Positions 5,520-6,468 of a stretch of DNA of 6,468 nt are shown piece after piece (position 1 is the stretch's first letter; each line of letters starts with the position of its first letter). The notes beneath the pieces are model-generated. The model saw nothing but the letters and a program-made list of their open reading frames with translations. It was not told where the DNA came from and did not search any database. Source of the DNA: DASRAU01 sp036005805 (GTDB lineage: Bacteria > Acidobacteriota > Polarisedimenticolia > Gp22-AA2). The stretch is from the NCBI GenBank assembly GCA_036005805.1, contig DASYQE010000223.1, positions 1-6,468 of the forward strand, given 5' to 3'. The position numbers were made by a program, and so were the translations under genes.

Positions 5520-6468
5520 CTAGCGGTTGAGCAGTTCCGGCAGGGCCGTCTGCCAGGCGCGGCGCAGGTCGGCGGCGTTGAGCGACAGTGCATTGCCGCT
5601 CAGGCGCATCTCGATGCTGGGGCCGCCGACCTCGCCCAGGCGGCGGAACGGCACGTCCGCGGTGCGCAGGATCGCCTCCAGGGGCGAGGCGTTGTCGGCC
5701 GAGGTGGACACGATGATGCGCGACGGCCCTTCGCCGAAGAGGATGGTGTCCGCCCGGCCGCTGCCCTCGAGTGTTATGCGCGCGCCGATGGCACCCGCCG
5801 GGTTGGTGATGCAGCACTCCGCCAAAGCCGCCGCGAGCCCGCCCTCCGAGCAGTCGTGCGCCGAGGCCACCACCCCGACCCCGATGGCCGCGCGCAGGGC
5901 GTCGTGCAGCGCCTTTTCCTTGCGGAGGTCCACCGCCGCGGGGCGGCCCGCCTCGAGACCGTGCACGAGCGACAGGTATTCGCTGGCGGCGAGACTCGCG
6001 CCCGCCGGATCCCCCAGCAGGTAGATGGCGTCCCCCTCGCGCTTGAACCACTGGGTCATCGACTTGCGCACGTCGTCGATCAGGCCGACCATGCCGATCA
6101 TCGGCGTCGGGAAAATCGCCCGGCCTTCGGTTTCGTTGTAGAACGACACGTTGCCGCCGACGATGGGCGCCTCGAGCGCGCGGCAGGCGTCGGCGATGCC
6201 GTCGATGGCGCGCGCGAACTGCCACATGATCTCGGGACGCTCCGGGTTGCCGAAGTTCAGGCAGTCGGTGGTGCCGATGGGTGTCGCCCCGGCGCACGCC
6301 AGGTTGCGCGCCGCTTCCGCGACCGCGAGCCGCGCCCCTTCCTCGGGGTCGAGGTAGCAATAGCGCGCATTGCAGTCGCTCGTCAGCGCCAGCGCCTTGG
6401 TCGTTCCCTTCAGGCGGATGACCGCCGCGTCGGAGCCGGGACGCACCATGGTGTTGGTGCGCACCATG
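5520..6468 (-). CDS. purL: Phosphoribosylformylglycinamidine synthase, PurL subunit, C-terminal part (5' end off-window)
   Basis: PurL makes formylglycinamidine ribonucleotide (FGAM) from FGAR, ATP and glutamine-derived ammonia, the fourth step of de novo purine synthesis, in the cytoplasm. About 315 residues are visible, reading leftwards from 6467. They form the second AIRS-type N-domain (GSDAAVIRLKG, SDCNARYCYLDP, VAEAARNLACAGA, TDCLNFGNPERPE, GGNVSFYNET) and the second AIRS C-domain (GDAIYLLGDP, HDCSEGGLAAALAE, FGEGPSR). This arrangement matches the small bacterial PurL that works with PurS and PurQ, not the large single-chain enzyme with a fused glutaminase, because the protein ends LPELLNR with no glutaminase domain. 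The first visible methionine is not the start: it falls within the conserved '(V/M)xTNT.V.PGSDAA' segment that lies mid-protein in PurL. The N-terminal half with the catalytic histidine lies beyond 6468. The methyltransferase gene follows 14 nt after the stop. Confidence 0.95.
   Translation of the reverse strand, partial: MVRTNTMVRPGSDAAVIRLKGTTKALALTSDCNARYCYLDPEEGARLAVAEAARNLACAGATPIGTTDCLNFGNPERPEIMWQFARAIDGIADACRALEAPIVGGNVSFYNETEGRAIFPTPMIGMVGLIDDVRKSMTQWFKREGDAIYLLGDPAGASLAASEYLSLVHGLEAGRPAAVDLRKEKALHDALRAAIGVGVVASAHDCSEGGLAAALAECCITNPAGAIGARITLEGSGRADTILFGEGPSRIIVSTSADNASPLEAILRTADVPFRRLGEVGGPSIEMRLSGNALSLNAADLRRAWQTALPELLNR

Noticed and set aside
5506..6360. Extension of the methyltransferase frame upstream to 6360
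   Set aside because: This part overlaps purL in another frame and reads as Arg/Gly-rich noise; the real methyltransferase starts at the ATG at 5505 with its cysteine cluster.

Overview
This GC-rich window reads like chromosomal DNA of a high-GC soil-type or environmental bacterium, most probably an acidobacterium or a related lineage. The main clue is a 930-residue membrane Ser/Thr kinase with a C-terminal PD40 (WD40-like) beta-propeller, an architecture greatly expanded in Acidobacteriota. This placement is inference from protein style; no marker gene for taxonomy was compared.

Layout. Positions 1-570 (+ strand) hold the 3' part of a nucleotidyltransferase-fold gene (start off-window) abutted by a 76-aa antitoxin-like gene, together a toxin-antitoxin-style module. 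A strong hairpin follows at 580-608. Positions 699-1520 (+) encode a secreted protein with a small beta-rich N-domain, a TPR-like middle, a charged helical segment and a His-rich tail. Positions 1651-4443 (+) encode the transmembrane kinase/propeller receptor. Positions 4554-4784 (+) encode a CopG/RHH-type antitoxin with no toxin beside it, preceded by a cluster of alternating CGTGAAT half-sites. A hairpin at 4836-4867 separates these genes from two convergent minus-strand genes: the 3' part of purL (5520 to beyond 6468) and, 14 nt downstream of it, a class I SAM-dependent methyltransferase (4864-5505).

How the parts relate. purL with the methyltransferase looks like one transcription unit. 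The secreted protein and the kinase appear to have separate promoters, each with a TGCTAnnnT extended -10 element. The kinase and the RHH gene have -10 boxes so close to their start codons that their mRNAs are predicted to be almost or fully leaderless.

I found no mobile element, CRISPR array, tRNA or rRNA, and no clearly new multi-gene system. The most promising leads are the alternating-half-site array beside the orphan RHH gene, the leaderless promoters, and the secreted protein next to a receptor kinase.
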